Notes: generated by a model not told the origin, from the letters alone. Numbered from the stretch's first letter, positions 40,828-55,200 are shown. The stretch is DNA of 64,000 nt from Galdieria sulphuraria (GCF_000341285.1 NW_005178440.1:70058-134057), one strand, 5' to 3'. Numbers and translations: made by a program.

Positions 40828-41313
40828 ATGCAAGATGCTATAACAGCAGTTATTAATACAGCAGATGTACAAGGAAAGTATCTAGATAATAGTTCTATAG
40901 AAAAACTTAAAGGTTATTTTCAAACAGGTGAACTAAGAGTTAGAGCAGCAGCAACCATAGCTGCTAATGCAGCAGGTATAATTAAAGATGCTGTAGCTAA
41001 ATCATTATTGTATTCAGATATTACTAGACCAGGTGGTAATATGTATACAACAAGAAGATATGCAGCATGTATAAGAGACCTAGATTATTATCTGAGATAT
41101 GCCACTTATAGTATGTTAGCTGGTGATCCGTCAATTTTAGATGAAAGAGTCTTAAATGGTCTTAAAGAAACCTATAATTCTTTAGGTGTACCTATTGGTG
41201 CTACCATTCAATCTATACAAGCTATGAAGGAAGTAACTAGCAGTTTGGTAGGATCAGAAGCTGGCAAAGAAATGGGAATATATTTTGATTATATATGTTC
41301 AGGTTTAAGTTAA
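40828..41313 (+). CDS. apcB: Allophycocyanin beta subunit
   Basis: Beta partner of ApcA. The 161 residues include the bilin site Cys81 in [15 protein letters not shown] and, at residue 71, the asparagine that is methylated in this family (RPGGNMY). The end [10 protein letters not shown] is typical. It converges on atpE; the sequence around the apcB end recurs in inverted form beside the atpE stop. Confidence 0.99.
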   Translation: MQDAITAVINTADVQGKYLDNSSIEKLKGYFQTGELRVRAAATIAANAAGIIKDAVAKSLLYSDITRPGGNMYTTRRYAACIRDLDYYLRYATYSMLAGDPSILDERVLNGLKETYNSLGVPIGATIQSIQAMKEVTSSLVGSEAGKEMGIYFDYICSGLS

Positions 41314-41385
41314 AGAAAAAAAGAGATCGTTCTGAGTAAGACTCAGAACGATCTTTTTTTTTTCTTAACGACGACCTGAACATAT
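41293..41385. repeat. Partly decayed palindrome between apcB and atpE
   Basis: A symmetric structure centred near 41339. The inner arms 41324-41337 and 41341-41354 are perfect (14 bp, 3-nt loop) and extend through A/T runs with G-U pairs; the outer arms 41293-41304 and 41374-41385 (12 bp) are also perfect and share the same centre; about 10 bp between them do not match. The left outer arm lies in the last codons of apcB. It looks like a once-longer palindrome that is diverging. Confidence 0.85.
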
Positions 41386-41801
41386 TAATAGATTGATTGA
41401 TTGGTTAAGGTATTTGCCGCTTGTACTCTAGCTTTAGCCTTTCTGAGTTTTTGAGTAGCTTCAATTTTTTCTTTATTAGTTTTAGCTTCATTCAGAAGAG
41501 AAGAACTTTCTATCAAATCTTTGTTAGCTTTGTCCAAATTAATTACAGAAGCTTCTTCTGCACCGTTAACTAGAATTATTATTTCATCATTCTCAACTTC
41601 AGCAAAGCCACCAAATAAAACAATAGAAGTCCAATTATTTTTAATTCTTACTCTCATTACACCAATATCTAAAGCACTTAATAATGGAGCGTGTCCACTT
41701 AATATACCTAACTGTCCCGTACTAGTTGGTAAAATAATTTCTTCAGCTTTAGCATTCCAAACAATTCTATCTGGAGCAATAACACGAATATTTAAACCCA
41801 T
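41385..41801 (-). CDS. atpE: ATP synthase CF1 epsilon subunit
   Basis: Epsilon subunit of the F1 stalk, which couples rotation and inhibits wasteful ATP hydrolysis. The 138 residues have the N-terminal beta sandwich (ILPTSTGQLGILSGHAPLLS) and the helical C-terminal part. Only 2 nt separate it from the atpB stop, so it is expressed as atpB-atpE. Confidence 0.97.
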   Translation of the reverse strand: MGLNIRVIAPDRIVWNAKAEEIILPTSTGQLGILSGHAPLLSALDIGVMRVRIKNNWTSIVLFGGFAEVENDEIIILVNGAEEASVINLDKANKDLIESSSLLNEAKTNKEKIEATQKLRKAKARVQAANTLTNQSIY

Positions 41802-41803
41802 TT

Positions 41804-43279
<1,476 letters not shown>

Positions 43280-43298
43280 TTAAACTTCTGTTAATGTT

Positions 43299-43802
43299 CT
43301 ATAAACGACCAGTTGATAATAACCAATTCTGAGCTTCAATATAATTAGAAGGAGCTAATTTAATAGCTTGTTTCCAATATTGTGCGGCTTCATGAAATAA
43401 AGCTTGTGCAGTTTCTAAATCACTAATTTCAGAAGCCTTAACTGCTTGATAATGATATATAACGGCAATATTATTTAATGCTTGTGGAAGCTTGTTATTA
43501 GCTTCAAGAGCTTTATGATAATATTCAAGTGCTTTTACATATTCTCCATTGCTTGCGTGAATTAGTCCAATATTATATAATATAAAACTTTTATCATATA
43601 GGTCATCCTCTAAATTCAAAGCTTCATGGTAATTAGCTAGGGCTTCTGCATATTCTCCTTCAGACTGTGCAGACATGCCATCCCTATAATAGGAAAATGC
43701 CTTTTTAGCGTTTATATTTGTGGGTAAAAATTTGAGAATAAGATCTGCTAAGATAGTAAAGGTTTTATCAATAAAATTGTCGTTTTTTTGAGATCTTGAC
43801 AT
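43299..43802 (-). CDS. ycf3: Photosystem I assembly protein Ycf3
   Basis: TPR protein that chaperones photosystem I assembly. The 167 residues contain tandem tetratricopeptide repeats, for example [40 protein letters not shown] and [17 protein letters not shown]. No introns, unlike land plants. It lies upstream of atpB on the same strand and is divergent from infB. Confidence 0.97.
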   Translation of the reverse strand: MSRSQKNDNFIDKTFTILADLILKFLPTNINAKKAFSYYRDGMSAQSEGEYAEALANYHEALNLEDDLYDKSFILYNIGLIHASNGEYVKALEYYHKALEANNKLPQALNNIAVIYHYQAVKASEISDLETAQALFHEAAQYWKQAIKLAPSNYIEAQNWLLSTGRL

Positions 43803-43972
43803 ATTTAAGATCCTTTTGATTTTTATTATTGTATATTATATAATAAAATGATTATTAAGATTTATTTGCTTTAACTAAAAATAGATTTAATTTAACTTAT
43901 AAAAGTAACACATCTTATATCCATATTATAAATATAAATTAAGTATATAAAAAAAACGTATAATTATAAATT

Positions 43973-45973
43973 ATGAATAAAATTAATAATAATCTTGAAT
44001 TTAATGGTAATGAAGATGAACATTTTATAGAATATTATAACAATAAAAATTATAAGTCTGATTTATTAAAAGCTAATAAAAATAACAAGGCTAAAAATAA
44101 AAAAAATTCTAATTTCAATTTTAAATCGATAGAAAAAAATCGTTTAAATAATAATAAAAATAAATTTATATTAAATCGAACAGCTTATTACAATTCAAAT
44201 GAAAATATAAATTTTCAATCAGATATTATATATGTAGAGGAAAACATTACAGTTAATGACTTAGCCTTAAAAATAGGTGTAGAAGCAACTGAACTTTTAA
44301 AGATTCTATTCAAAAAAGGTAAATTATTAAACATTAATCAATTCTTAGATTTACACCTATTAAATTTAATTAGTCAAGAATTAAAAATCAATATAACCAC
44401 TATTGATAAAAAAAACAATATTTATATAAACACTGAAAATAAGAATGAACAAAATATTAATAATAATCAACTTAAAACACGTGCACCCATTGTAGCTGTC
44501 TTAGGGCATGTTAATCATGGCAAAACTAGTTTAATAGAACACCTAGTAAAAAGTGACCTTACTAAAAATGAAATTGGACATATTACTCAACACATAGGAG
44601 CACATGAATTTACGATAGGATCAAAAGATAAAAAAATTATTCTATTAGACACACCTGGTCATGAGGCTTTTGAATCTATAAGAAAAAGAGTTTTAAAAAT
44701 AAGCGATATTATATTACTTATAATAGCTGCCGATGAAGGAATTCAACAAGAAACATCTCGAATTATTGAATCATTAAAAAATAGTAAAAGTTCTATTGTA
44801 ATAGTAATTACAAAAGTTGATAAAATAGATGCTAAAAAGAATATTGCTAAGATATTACAGCATTTAACAGAATATGGATTAATTGCAGAAGAATTAGGAG
44901 GTGATATACCTAGGGTAGATGTAAGTATATTTAATGAAAAAAGTCTAGAACTATTGCTAGATATGATTTTATTAATTAGTGAAATAAAAAATTTAAAAAC
45001 TAATCCCGGAGCTCAAGCAGAAGGAATAGTACTAGAAACGTACTTAGATAAAAATAAAGTACCTAGAGCTAATTTAATATTACAGAAAGGTAGAATAAGA
45101 GTTGGTGATATAATTATAGCCGGACAAGGTTTCGGGAAAATTAGATCTTTATTCAATTATAAAGGAGAAAAAATATCTGAATCCGAGGCTGTTTCTCTGA
45201 TAAATATTTTAGGAATGCCAGAATTAGTAAAAACTGGCGAATTGTTTGAAAAGGTTGAAACAGAAAAAAAAGCGAAATCTAAAATTGAAGAGTTAAAAAA
45301 TAAAAAGGATCATGCTGATTTTAAACAAATTTTAATAAAAAGCGATAACAATTCAAACATAGATAAAAAAACTATTGATATCAACTTGATTATTAAAGCG
45401 GATGTTCAAGACTCTGTAGAAGCGGTTATTGAAGTTATAAAAAAAAATATTAATAATGTAGAGGGAAATATAAAAATTACTATTGTTAGAGCTGAAATTG
45501 GAGAAGTAAGTTTAAATGACATTAACCTAGCTTCTATTACTAAGGCTTATATAATAGGTTTTAATATTAAAATATCGAAACCTATACAGAAAATTGCACA
45601 AATGAAACAAATTGTGATAAAAAATTATAATCTCATCTATGATTTATTTGAAGACTTAAATAAGTTAATACAAGACTTATTAAAAGGCAACATAGCTAAA
45701 GTTGAAGTTATTGGCAAAGCTGTTGTTAAAACTATATTTAATTTAGCAAAAGGTAAAGTTGCAGGTTGTATTGTTATAGAGGGTAAATTATTAAATAATT
45801 CTCAAATACAAATTTTTCGTAATAATCTTATTATATATAAAGGTAAGTTAGATTCATTAAAATTTGAAAAGAATGATATAGAAGAAATTTATGAAGGAAA
45901 AGAATGTGGTGTTTTATGTAAAAATTTTCAATCATGGAAAGAAAATGATATTATAGAATGTGTCTCAAGTTAG
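43973..45973 (+). CDS. infB: Translation initiation factor IF-2
   Basis: GTPase that brings initiator tRNA to the 30S subunit. The 666 residues start with an Asn/Lys-rich low-complexity region (to about 75), then an IF2-N domain, the GTPase domain with GHVNHGKTSL, DTPGHEAFES and TKVDKID, and the C-terminal domains that bind fMet-tRNA. It is shorter than bacterial IF-2 because of the N-terminus. The stop lies inside a small hairpin shared with the convergent rps18. Confidence 0.95.
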   Translation: MNKINNNLEFNGNEDEHFIEYYNNKNYKSDLLKANKNNKAKNKKNSNFNFKSIEKNRLNNNKNKFILNRTAYYNSNENINFQSDIIYVEENITVNDLALKIGVEATELLKILFKKGKLLNINQFLDLHLLNLISQELKINITTIDKKNNIYINTENKNEQNINNNQLKTRAPIVAVLGHVNHGKTSLIEHLVKSDLTKNEIGHITQHIGAHEFTIGSKDKKIILLDTPGHEAFESIRKRVLKISDIILLIIAADEGIQQETSRIIESLKNSKSSIVIVITKVDKIDAKKNIAKILQHLTEYGLIAEELGGDIPRVDVSIFNEKSLELLLDMILLISEIKNLKTNPGAQAEGIVLETYLDKNKVPRANLILQKGRIRVGDIIIAGQGFGKIRSLFNYKGEKISESEAVSLINILGMPELVKTGELFEKVETEKKAKSKIEELKNKKDHADFKQILIKSDNNSNIDKKTIDINLIIKADVQDSVEAVIEVIKKNINNVEGNIKITIVRAEIGEVSLNDINLASITKAYIIGFNIKISKPIQKIAQMKQIVIKNYNLIYDLFEDLNKLIQDLLKGNIAKVEVIGKAVVKTIFNLAKGKVAGCIVIEGKLLNNSQIQIFRNNLIIYKGKLDSLKFEKNDIEEIYEGKECGVLCKNFQSWKENDIIECVSS

Positions 45974-45995
45974 AATGTATTATTTCTAACTTGAG
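45964..45995 (+). terminator. Hairpin at the infB 3' end
   Basis: Arms 45964-45975 and 45984-45995 (12 bp, perfect) with an 8-nt loop; the left arm spans the infB stop codon. A T-rich run follows. Rps18 ends 10 nt further on the other strand. Confidence 0.7.
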
Positions 45996-46004
45996 TATTA
46001 TTTT

Positions 46005-46238
46005 TTATACGTTGAAAGGTAATAATGATAAGATTCGTGCTTGTTTAATAGCTTTTTTCAATTGTTTTTGTTGTCTAGCAGTCAAACAAGTAAAACGCCT
46101 TGGTAAGATTCTGCCATGTCGTGACATAAAATTTATTAAAACATCGAGATCTTTATACATGATCTTATCACTAGGAGAAAGTTTATTTTCATTATATCTA
46201 ATCATGTTTATTTGCTTAGGTTTTAAAAATAAATACAA
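46005..46238 (-). CDS. rps18: 30S ribosomal protein S18 (bS18)
   Basis: bS18 pairs with bS6 on the 30S platform. The 77 residues contain DKIMYKDLDVLINFMSRHGR followed by ILPRRFTCLTARQQKQLKKA, the family core. It follows rpl33 after 13 nt on the same strand, the widespread rpl33-rps18 pair of plastids. Confidence 0.97.
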   Translation of the reverse strand: MYLFLKPKQINMIRYNENKLSPSDKIMYKDLDVLINFMSRHGRILPRRFTCLTARQQKQLKKAIKQARILSLLPFNV

Positions 46239-46251
46239 ATTAATTTATCTA

Positions 46252-46446
46252 TTACTTGATTTCTTTAAATAGAGTATGTAAATTACAGTTAGGACAAAAT
46301 TTATTTAATTCTAATCTAGTAGGTGTATTACGTCTATTTTTAGAAGTTGTATATCTCATTATACCAGGTTTTATTTTATTATTATTTAATTTACATTTGG
46401 TACATTCTAGAGTAATATTAATACGAATATCTTTACGTTTGGCCAT
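46252..46446 (-). CDS. rpl33: 50S ribosomal protein L33 (bL33)
   Basis: The 64 residues begin [18 protein letters not shown] and continue to [20 protein letters not shown] and CPNC. Four cysteines in two CxxC pairs are kept, so this is a zinc-binding form. It is divergent from rps20. Confidence 0.96.
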   Translation of the reverse strand: MAKRKDIRINITLECTKCKLNNNKIKPGIMRYTTSKNRRNTPTRLELNKFCPNCNLHTLFKEIK

Positions 46447-46551
46447 AAATTTATTAAATTTAAATCATTTTATTATTTTATTGTATTATTATTGCTAATA
46501 TATACAATTATATTATATTATTTATATAAAATTTATAAAAAAAATCCTGCT

Positions 46552-46845
46552 ATGACTAAGATTAAATCATCATTAAAACGTATAAAAATTACACAAAGAA
46601 ATAAAATAGCAAATCGTGTATATATGTCAACACTAAAAACTGCCATAAAAAAATGTTTATCAGCTATTCGCAGGCTTAATATTGAAAATATATCAAATAT
46701 AGAACCTAATGTTAATATAGCTTATAGTAAAATTGACAAGGCTGTCAAAAGAAAAGTAATTCATAAAAATAATGGTGCGAGAAAAAAACAAAGAATTATA
46801 AGAATCTTTAATAAGAGAAAACAAGATTTATTATCATCTAATTAA
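46552..46845 (+). CDS. rps20: 30S ribosomal protein S20 (bS20)
   Basis: Three-helix 16S rRNA-binding protein. I start it at the ATG at 46552 (97 residues, MTKIKSSLKRIKITQRNKIA), the conserved start; the open frame extends 20 codons upstream without conservation. It is basic throughout, with AVKRKVIHKNNGARKKQRI near the end. It leads the rps20-rpoB-rpoC1-rpoC2-rps2-tsf cluster typical of red algal plastids. Confidence 0.95.
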   Translation: MTKIKSSLKRIKITQRNKIANRVYMSTLKTAIKKCLSAIRRLNIENISNIEPNVNIAYSKIDKAVKRKVIHKNNGARKKQRIIRIFNKRKQDLLSSN

Positions 46846-46893
46846 TACACTTAGTATTATTAATTTTATTTTTAACTAAACAAAATAAAATTC

Positions 46894-49800
46894 ATGATTA
46901 AAGATATAACAAGCAAAAATCACAATCAATATCGTCATCAATACGCTTTAACTGATTTAATAGAAATTCAGAAAACAAGCTTTTACTGGTTTTTAAAAGA
47001 AGGTCTAATTGAAGAAATAGAAAAATTTTCCCCTATCATTGATTTTGATAAAAAATTCATAATATATTTCTCAGCAAAAAATTTTAAATTAAAATACCCA
47101 AAACACAAACCAGAAGAGGCTAAAAACAAAGAAATAACTTATGGAGCTAAACTTTATATTCCTTTTACTTTAAAAAATAATCTAACAGGAGAGAATATTG
47201 ATTCTCGTTTAGATGTAGGAGAAATGCCTCTAATGACAGATAGAGGAACTTTCATTATAAATGGTTCCGAAAGAGTTGTAGTTAATCAAATAGTACGTAG
47301 TCCTGGTATTTATTATAAGCTAGAATACGATAAGTATAATAACCCTATATACAGTGCAACTCTAATTCCACATAGAGGCTCTTGGTTAAAATTTGAATTA
47401 GACAAAAATAATCTAGTATGGGTTAAATTTGATCAAATAAATAAAGTATTTCTTGCATCTTTTTTTAAAGCATTAGGTTTCAAAAAAAAAGAAATTTTAG
47501 AAAATATAAAACATGTTAAATACTTTGAAGAAAAACTTTTAAAGTTTTATGACAAGCCTAAAGAAAGAGAAATAATTGAAATCTATCAGTCTATGCAGAT
47601 GTTTGAAGATGAGAAAGGAAATTTGATTAATAAATTTGCTGATAGAAAGAAATATGATTTAGGTAAAATCGGAAGGATAAAATTAAATAAAAAACTAAAT
47701 TTAGATATTTTAGATACTATAAGAACAATAACAAATAAAGATATATTAGCAATTGTAGATTATTTAGTTGGTCTATCTTTTGGTATTGGTAAAATAGATG
47801 ATATAGATCATCTTTCTAACAGACGTATAAGATCTGTAGGTGAACTACTACAACATCAATTTAGAATTGGACTAAGCAGAATTGAACGTAATATTAAAGA
47901 TAAAATTACCACTTCTAATGATGAAGATATTGCTCTAAAAACTATCGTTAACGGTAAACCCTTATTAATGGCTATAAAGGAATTTTTCAATTCTAGCCAG
48001 CTTTCTCAATTTATGGATCAAGTTAATCCTCTAGCAGAATTAACACATAAACGTAGAATCAGTGCATTAGGGCCTGGTGGCTTAAATCGTGATCATACTG
48101 GGTTTGTTGTTAGAGATATACATCCAAGCCATTATGGTCGTATTTGTCCAATTGAAACACCTGAAGGAACTAATGCAGGTTTAATTGGTTCTTTAGCACT
48201 TAATGCTAGAGTTAATAAATATGGGTTTATAGAAGCTCCTTTTTATAACGTAGAACAGGGAAGAGTATGCTATGAAAAGGCAATTTCATATTTAAATGCT
48301 GAAGAAGAAGATGAATTCAAAATTGCACCAGCAGATATTTTAGTCGATGATAATGGACATATTAAAGGAGATATTATACCGGTTCGCTATTATCAAGAAT
48401 TTATCACCGCTTCTCCTGAAGAAGTAGATTATATTGCTATTTCTCCTGTACAAATTCTGTCAGCAGCAACTTCATTAATTCCATTTGTTGAGCATGATGA
48501 CGCGAACAGAGCCTTAATGGGATCTAATATGCAACGACAAGCTGTACCGCTATTATATCCTGAAAGACCTATAGTAGGAACAGGACTAGAAACACAAATT
48601 GCTAGAGACTCTGGAATGGTTATCGTAAGTGAAGATGATGGTGAAGTTACTGAAGTTACAGCCAATACAATTGTAATAAAAACTTCTAATAATCAGTATA
48701 AAAAATATATATTACAAAAATACCAGAGATCAAATCAAGATACTTGTATTAACCAAAAGCCAATAGTTTGGCCAGGTGAAAGAGTAAAAGTAGGTCAAGT
48801 TATTGCAGATGGTTCAGCAACTGAAAAAGGTTCATTAGCATTAGGTAAAAATATATTAGTAGCTTATATGCCTTGGGAAGGGTATAATTACGAAGATGCT
48901 TTTATAATAAGCGAAAGATTAGTATACGATGATATTTATACATCGATTCATATTGAACGATATGAAATAGAAGCTCGAATCACAAAATTAGGAGCAGAAA
49001 AAGTTACACGTGATATCCCAAATGTAGGAGAAAATAATTTAAAACATTTAGATGAAAGAGGTATTATTAAAATAGGAACATGGGTTGAATCAGGTGATAT
49101 ACTAGTGGGCAAGGTTACACCTAAAGGTGATTCAGATAATCTACCAGAAACTAGATTATTAAAAGCTATTTTTGGAACAAAAAATAGAGAAAGCAATGTA
49201 AGAGATTCCTCATTAAGAATGCCCAATGGTAGTAGAGGTAGGGTCGTTGACATCAAAATATTTGGTAAAATAAATGATATTACTGAAAGCACTAATATTA
49301 TAGTTAAAGTATATATTGCTCAGAAAAGAAAAATTCAAGTGGGTGATAAAATGGCTGGTCGTCATGGAAACAAAGGTGTCATTTCGAGAATTTTACCACG
49401 AGAAGATATGCCATATCTTCCTGATGGTACTCCTATTGATATTATTTTAAACCCATTGGGCGTGCCTTCAAGAATGAATGTAGGTCAGTTATTTGAATGT
49501 CTTTTGGCTTTAGCAGGTTATTATTTAAATAAACGATTTACAGTTATGCCTTTTGATGAAATGTATGGTGTAGACTCATCAAGAAAAGTAGTTAATAAAA
49601 AATTAAAACAAGCTATGGAAATTTCTGATTTAGAATGGTTATTTAACAAAAATTCTGCAGGTAAAATTCCTCTATTTGATGGTAGGACAGGGGAACCTTT
49701 TGATAATCCAGTTACAGTCGGAATTGCGTATATGTTAAAATTAATTCACTTAGTGGATGATAAAATGCATGCAAGAGCTACAGGGCCTTATGCATTAATA

Positions 49801-50244
49801 ACACAACAACCTTTGGGTGGTAGAGCACAAAATGGTGGACAAAGACTAGGAGAAATGGAAGTTTGGGCTTTAGAGGCATATGGAGCAGCTTATACTTTAC
49901 AAGAATTATTAACTATAAAATCTGATGATATGTATGGCAGAGTAGAAGCCCTACATTCTATGATAAAGGGAAATCCTATACCACAAGCAGGAATACCAGA
50001 ATCATTTAAAGTTTTAATAAGGGAACTACAAGCTTTAGGATTAAATATATCCACAAATAAGATTACTTCTGAATTAGAATCTTTATCTACTAAAGCAGAA
50101 ATAGATATTTTATCTCATCAATCAACTGATAATAAACTTAATAGTAATGATATGGTAAATAAAATTAAGTATAAATCAGAAATAAATAAGAACCAAAGTA
50201 TAATACATAATAAAAATTTTGAGATCAGAGAAAATTTTCAATAA
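46894..50244 (+). CDS. rpoB: RNA polymerase beta subunit (PEP)
   Basis: Second-largest catalytic subunit of plastid-encoded RNA polymerase. The 1116 residues include [20 protein letters not shown], the rifampicin-pocket region [16 protein letters not shown] and [20 protein letters not shown], and the C-terminal [19 protein letters not shown]. The Asn/Lys-rich tail after about residue 1050 is lineage-specific. rpoC1 follows after 33 nt. Confidence 0.98.
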   Translation: MIKDITSKNHNQYRHQYALTDLIEIQKTSFYWFLKEGLIEEIEKFSPIIDFDKKFIIYFSAKNFKLKYPKHKPEEAKNKEITYGAKLYIPFTLKNNLTGENIDSRLDVGEMPLMTDRGTFIINGSERVVVNQIVRSPGIYYKLEYDKYNNPIYSATLIPHRGSWLKFELDKNNLVWVKFDQINKVFLASFFKALGFKKKEILENIKHVKYFEEKLLKFYDKPKEREIIEIYQSMQMFEDEKGNLINKFADRKKYDLGKIGRIKLNKKLNLDILDTIRTITNKDILAIVDYLVGLSFGIGKIDDIDHLSNRRIRSVGELLQHQFRIGLSRIERNIKDKITTSNDEDIALKTIVNGKPLLMAIKEFFNSSQLSQFMDQVNPLAELTHKRRISALGPGGLNRDHTGFVVRDIHPSHYGRICPIETPEGTNAGLIGSLALNARVNKYGFIEAPFYNVEQGRVCYEKAISYLNAEEEDEFKIAPADILVDDNGHIKGDIIPVRYYQEFITASPEEVDYIAISPVQILSAATSLIPFVEHDDANRALMGSNMQRQAVPLLYPERPIVGTGLETQIARDSGMVIVSEDDGEVTEVTANTIVIKTSNNQYKKYILQKYQRSNQDTCINQKPIVWPGERVKVGQVIADGSATEKGSLALGKNILVAYMPWEGYNYEDAFIISERLVYDDIYTSIHIERYEIEARITKLGAEKVTRDIPNVGENNLKHLDERGIIKIGTWVESGDILVGKVTPKGDSDNLPETRLLKAIFGTKNRESNVRDSSLRMPNGSRGRVVDIKIFGKINDITESTNIIVKVYIAQKRKIQVGDKMAGRHGNKGVISRILPREDMPYLPDGTPIDIILNPLGVPSRMNVGQLFECLLALAGYYLNKRFTVMPFDEMYGVDSSRKVVNKKLKQAMEISDLEWLFNKNSAGKIPLFDGRTGEPFDNPVTVGIAYMLKLIHLVDDKMHARATGPYALITQQPLGGRAQNGGQRLGEMEVWALEAYGAAYTLQELLTIKSDDMYGRVEALHSMIKGNPIPQAGIPESFKVLIRELQALGLNISTNKITSELESLSTKAEIDILSHQSTDNKLNSNDMVNKIKYKSEINKNQSIIHNKNFEIRENFQ

Positions 50245-50277
50245 GTTTTAGTAAATTTATATAAGTTAATAATTATT

Positions 50278-52290
50278 ATGAATAAAATAGAACAATTATT
50301 TGATTATATAAGTATAAGTCTAGCTCCGCCAGAAAAACTGTTAAAATTAGGAGAACATGCATTACCTAATGGTCAAATAGTGGGAGAAGTTAATAGCACA
50401 GAAACAATTAATTATAAAACCCTAAAACCGGAAATGGGAGGATTATTTTGTGAAAGAATTTTTGGTCCTGTTAAAAATTGGGAATGTCATTGTGGAAAAT
50501 ATAAAAGATTTAGAGCGAAAAATTTAGTTTGCGAAAGATGTGGAGTAGAAGTCACGGAATCTAAAGTGAGAAGATATAGAATGGGTTATATTAATTTGTC
50601 TACTCCTGTAACACATATTTGGTATATAAAAGGTTTGCCTAGCTATCTGGCTATAATTTTAGATATGAGACCAAAAGATATTGAGCAAGTTGTATATTAC
50701 AATTCATATATTGTAATAAATATCAAAAATAAAAAACTAAAACTAAGTAACGGTAGATTAATTGAAGAACGTTCTTTATTAAATGAAAAAGAATGGGAAG
50801 AATTAGAAGATAAAATTTATTTAAAGGATTCCGAATTAGAATCTAATGAGAATAATGAAACTTGTGATGAAATTTCGGCTCCAGAAATTGATGCAGAAAA
50901 AGCTATTGAAATAGAAATAGGAATTGGAGCTGAAGCAATAAAAAAATTACTAACTAATTTAAATTTAGATATAGAAGAGGAAAAATTAAGAAAATCTATT
51001 AGTTATATTGATGATCAGCTTGAACTTGCTAAAGCTATAAGACGTCTAAGACTTTTACAAAATCTTATAAGCTCTCAAACAAATCCTGCATGGACTGTAT
51101 TAGAAGTATTACCAGTATTACCACCTGATTTAAGACCAATGATACAATTAGATGGAGGACGTTTTGCTAGCTCGGATTTAAATGATCTATACAGAAAAGT
51201 AATTCACCGTAATAATAGATTAGTGAAATTACAAGAGATTCTAGCACCAGAAATAATAATTAGAAATGAAAAAAGAATGTTACAAGAATCAGTAGATGCT
51301 TTAATTGATAATGGCCGTCGTGGGAAGACAGTTGTTGGTGCAAATAATAGGCCTCTAAAATCTTTATCTGATATTTTAGAAGGTAAACAAGGTCGTTTTA
51401 GACAGAATTTATTAGGAAAACGAGTAGACTATTCGGGAAGATCAGTGATTGTAGTAGATCCCACATTAAAACTTTATCAATGTGGTTTACCAAAAGAAAT
51501 GGCAATTATCCTATTTGAACCATTTATAATTAATGCTTTAATTCATCAAGGACTAGTGTATAATATAAAAGCTGCTAAAAAGCTTATACAACGTAATGAA
51601 CACGTAGTAATGGAAATTCTAGAAGAAGTGATACAAGGACATCCTATCTTGTTAAATAGAGCACCAACATTACATCGTTTAGGAATACAAGCGTTTGAAC
51701 CTGTAATAGTTGAGGGAAGGGCAATTAAATTACATCCATTAGTATGTCCTGCATTTAATGCAGATTTTGATGGTGATCAAATGGCTGTTCATATACCTTT
51801 ATCAATTGAAGCTCAAACTGAGGCAAGAATACTTATGTTTGCACCACATAATTTTTTATCGCCTGCAACAGGTGATCCTATAATTACACCAAGTCAAGAC
51901 ATGGTTTTAGGCTGCTATTACCTGACAGCTGATAATCCTTATTCACAAAATATCAATGAAAATTATTTTGCTAGTTTTGATGATGCTTTAATAGCATATG
52001 AAAACAACTTAATCACTTTGCATAGCTATATTTGGGTACGGTTTGACGGTATAATAGATGACGAATTTAAAGAGAATTTAATATTAGCGAAGAAAATTAG
52101 CTCTAACTGCTACTTGTATATTTATCCAAATCGTCAAGTAAAAGAATATTTAGATAATAAAATGAAAATACAATATGTGCGTACTACTGTAGGCAGAATT
52201 TTATTTAATACGACTATTACTAATAGTGTATCCGAAATAATTCTTAAAGATGATAAATTTAATAGAGGATCAATAAGCAATGACAGATAA
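50278..52290 (+). CDS. rpoC1: RNA polymerase beta' subunit, N-terminal part
   Basis: N-terminal half of beta'. The 670 residues hold the zinc-binding cysteines in [20 protein letters not shown] (near 60-80), and the catalytic magnesium site [13 protein letters not shown] charged insert of low conservation occurs around residues 165-225. Its 3' end overlaps the rpoC2 start by 11 nt in another frame, so the two halves are probably translated in a coupled way. Confidence 0.98.
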   Translation: MNKIEQLFDYISISLAPPEKLLKLGEHALPNGQIVGEVNSTETINYKTLKPEMGGLFCERIFGPVKNWECHCGKYKRFRAKNLVCERCGVEVTESKVRRYRMGYINLSTPVTHIWYIKGLPSYLAIILDMRPKDIEQVVYYNSYIVINIKNKKLKLSNGRLIEERSLLNEKEWEELEDKIYLKDSELESNENNETCDEISAPEIDAEKAIEIEIGIGAEAIKKLLTNLNLDIEEEKLRKSISYIDDQLELAKAIRRLRLLQNLISSQTNPAWTVLEVLPVLPPDLRPMIQLDGGRFASSDLNDLYRKVIHRNNRLVKLQEILAPEIIIRNEKRMLQESVDALIDNGRRGKTVVGANNRPLKSLSDILEGKQGRFRQNLLGKRVDYSGRSVIVVDPTLKLYQCGLPKEMAIILFEPFIINALIHQGLVYNIKAAKKLIQRNEHVVMEILEEVIQGHPILLNRAPTLHRLGIQAFEPVIVEGRAIKLHPLVCPAFNADFDGDQMAVHIPLSIEAQTEARILMFAPHNFLSPATGDPIITPSQDMVLGCYYLTADNPYSQNINENYFASFDDALIAYENNLITLHSYIWVRFDGIIDDEFKENLILAKKISSNCYLYIYPNRQVKEYLDNKMKIQYVRTTVGRILFNTTITNSVSEIILKDDKFNRGSISNDR

Positions 52291-55200
52291 TATAATTTCT
52301 TATCTGGATAGAAACTTAATATTTTTAAATAGAGTAATAAATAAGAATGAACTGAAACAAATTATTGCCTTTTTCTTTCAAAAATATGGTATAACAGTTG
52401 CTACTAAAGTTGCAGATGAGTTAAAAACATTAGGATTTCATTATGCTACTAAAGCGGGCTTATCTTTAAGCCTAGAAGACCTAAAAGTTCCAGTATTAAA
52501 AAGGGAATTAATTGATAATACTGATTATCAAATTCAACAGACAGAAAATAAATATCTTAGGGGTGAAATTACTATTGTAGAAAGATTACAAAAAGTAGTT
52601 GATACATGGAATAACGCTAGTGAAGACTTAAAAAATGAGTTAGTTAATTATTTTATTCATAGAGACCCCTTGAATCCTATTTATATGATGGCTTTTTCTG
52701 GTGCTAGAGGTAACATTTCACAAGTTAGACAATTAGTAGGAATGCGTGGTTTAATGGCAGATCCTCAAGGTCAAATTATTGATTTACCAATTAAGAGTAA
52801 TTTTAGAGAGGGATTAAATTCTACAGAATATATTATATCTTCATATGGAGCTCGTAAAGGTATAGTAGATATAGCACTTAGAACAGCTGATTCTGGTTAT
52901 TTGACGAGAAGATTAGTTGATGTAGCGCAAGATTATATTATTAAGTCCCGGGATTGTGGCACGAAACAAGGCATATATTTAACAGATTTAAAAGATAATG
53001 ATAGAGTAATTATTCCACTTGAAAAGAGATTAATAGGAAGAGTTTTAGCAGAACAAATATATGATGTTTATACTCAGGAAATTATAGCAAATTATAACCA
53101 AGATATTTCACCTAAGTTAGCTGAAAAAATTGTAGCACTTGGAATTAAGGAAGTATTTATTCGTTCTCCTTTAACTTGTGAATCAAAACAGGGTGTTTGT
53201 CAGCTTTGTTATGGATGGAATTTAGCATATAATAAAATAGCTGATATTGGTGAGGCCGTAGGTATTATTGCAGCTCAGTCTATTGGGGAGCCTGGAACGC
53301 AATTAACTATGCGAACTTTTCATACGGGAGGGGTTTTTACTGGACAATTAGCAAAACAAATTAGAGCACCTTTTGAAGGTAGAATTTTACCATTCGGCCT
53401 AAAGAAGACTTCATTAACTAGAACAAGATATGGTGACAAGGCTTTATTAATTGAAGACAATGTAACTATAACAATTCAAAGTGATAGTAATGTAAAAGAA
53501 TCATTTGAGCTCAAACCAGGTGTTATCTTATTTGTAACTTCTAATCAATTAGTAAAAAAAAATGATTTAATTGCAGAATTTCCATTAAGTAGCCGTCTAA
53601 TTACAGAAAATGCTAATAAGAGAGTTATTACTGATCTCTCAGGTGAAGTGTATTTTAGTAATCTTATTGTTGAAGAAAAAATAGATTTAAATCAAGACAA
53701 GAATGAATATATAAAAAGAATAACTAGAAATGATGGAACAATTTGCATTTTAGCAGGAGAAATATATAATTTACCTTTAGATTCTAAAATTAACGTACAT
53801 AAAGCTGAATATATACATAAAGGACAAAGCTTAGCCACACTTGAATTAGTTAGTCAATTTGGAGGTAAACTTCATAAGTTATATAATAGTCAATTTGAAG
53901 AAGATATAAATGCTGAATTAGCTCATGCTTCAATTCTTTATGATGGAATTGAAACATTATATGTTGATAAATCTAATATTAATGAACAGTATATTTTTCA
54001 AACAGTAAATAATAGAAAATTTATTCTTAAAACTAATCCTGGTAATTATATCTATAATAATAGATTTGAAATTTTTGGGGAAGAAATTCTTGATAAATAT
54101 CGTACTGAAACGGGTGGAATTATAAAATATGATACGATTAAAACTTCAAAACGTATAAAAGATAATGAGGGATATGAATTGCTAGAAGAAGGGACTTTGT
54201 TTTGGATTCCTGAAATTACATATGAGCTAAATATAGATCATTCATTGCTGAAAGTAAAAAATGGAGAATTTATAAAGTCATCTCATTTAATAACTGATCA
54301 AATCTCAGCCCCTTATGATGGGATTATCGAGATTATAAAAAAACATAATATGGTTAAAGAAGTTATTCTAAAAATAGGCACTCTTTATCCAATTAAAGAT
54401 GATAAATTGGTTAAAATAATAAAAAAGCAAAATAAACAAATTATATACAAGGATAATTTTTTATTTCAAATTTTTAATATAAAACATATTGACATAGCTT
54501 TTATCGAAATTTATGAATATTCATCAACAAATTACTTATTGATTAGACATGCTTATCCATATGAGATCAAAAAAAACACTGAAAATTTCTTTAGTATTCA
54601 AAGATTTTCACAAGAAATTACTTCTTTATTAATTTTTAATAAGATTTACTTAAGATATAAAGATGGACAAAGAATAAAATCATTAACTGGAATAAATTTA
54701 GTTAAAAACATATGGATATGTAAATTACAATCTAATTTCTCATATTTTAAAATAAATTTTGAACTTATTAAAAATAAAATCGGAAAAATTAATAAACTAG
54801 AAATAGTATTTTTAGAGCATATTAGTCTAAAAAAACAAAATTCTATCAAATCTAATAAAAATTTAACTTCAACAAAAATTCTAGTAGATCTAAAACAAAT
54901 ATTAAATGCATCTGATATAATTGCTCAAACAGATATTTTATGTAAAGAAGATGGTCAAGTTTTAAACATTAAAACAGATAAAATACATAGAATATTAATT
55001 TTAACTGAAAAAGATAAAAAATCTTATATTAATAATTCGACTAAATGGAATGTAAAAAAAGGAGATTGGATTAAAGCTGGGGATTATATAAGTGATAATG
55101 TTATAGCAAAAGAATCTGGACAAGTTCTGGAATGTAATAATAATTCTATCATTGTGCGCAAAGGGAAAGTCTATTTAATCTCTATTGGAACGGTTTTACT

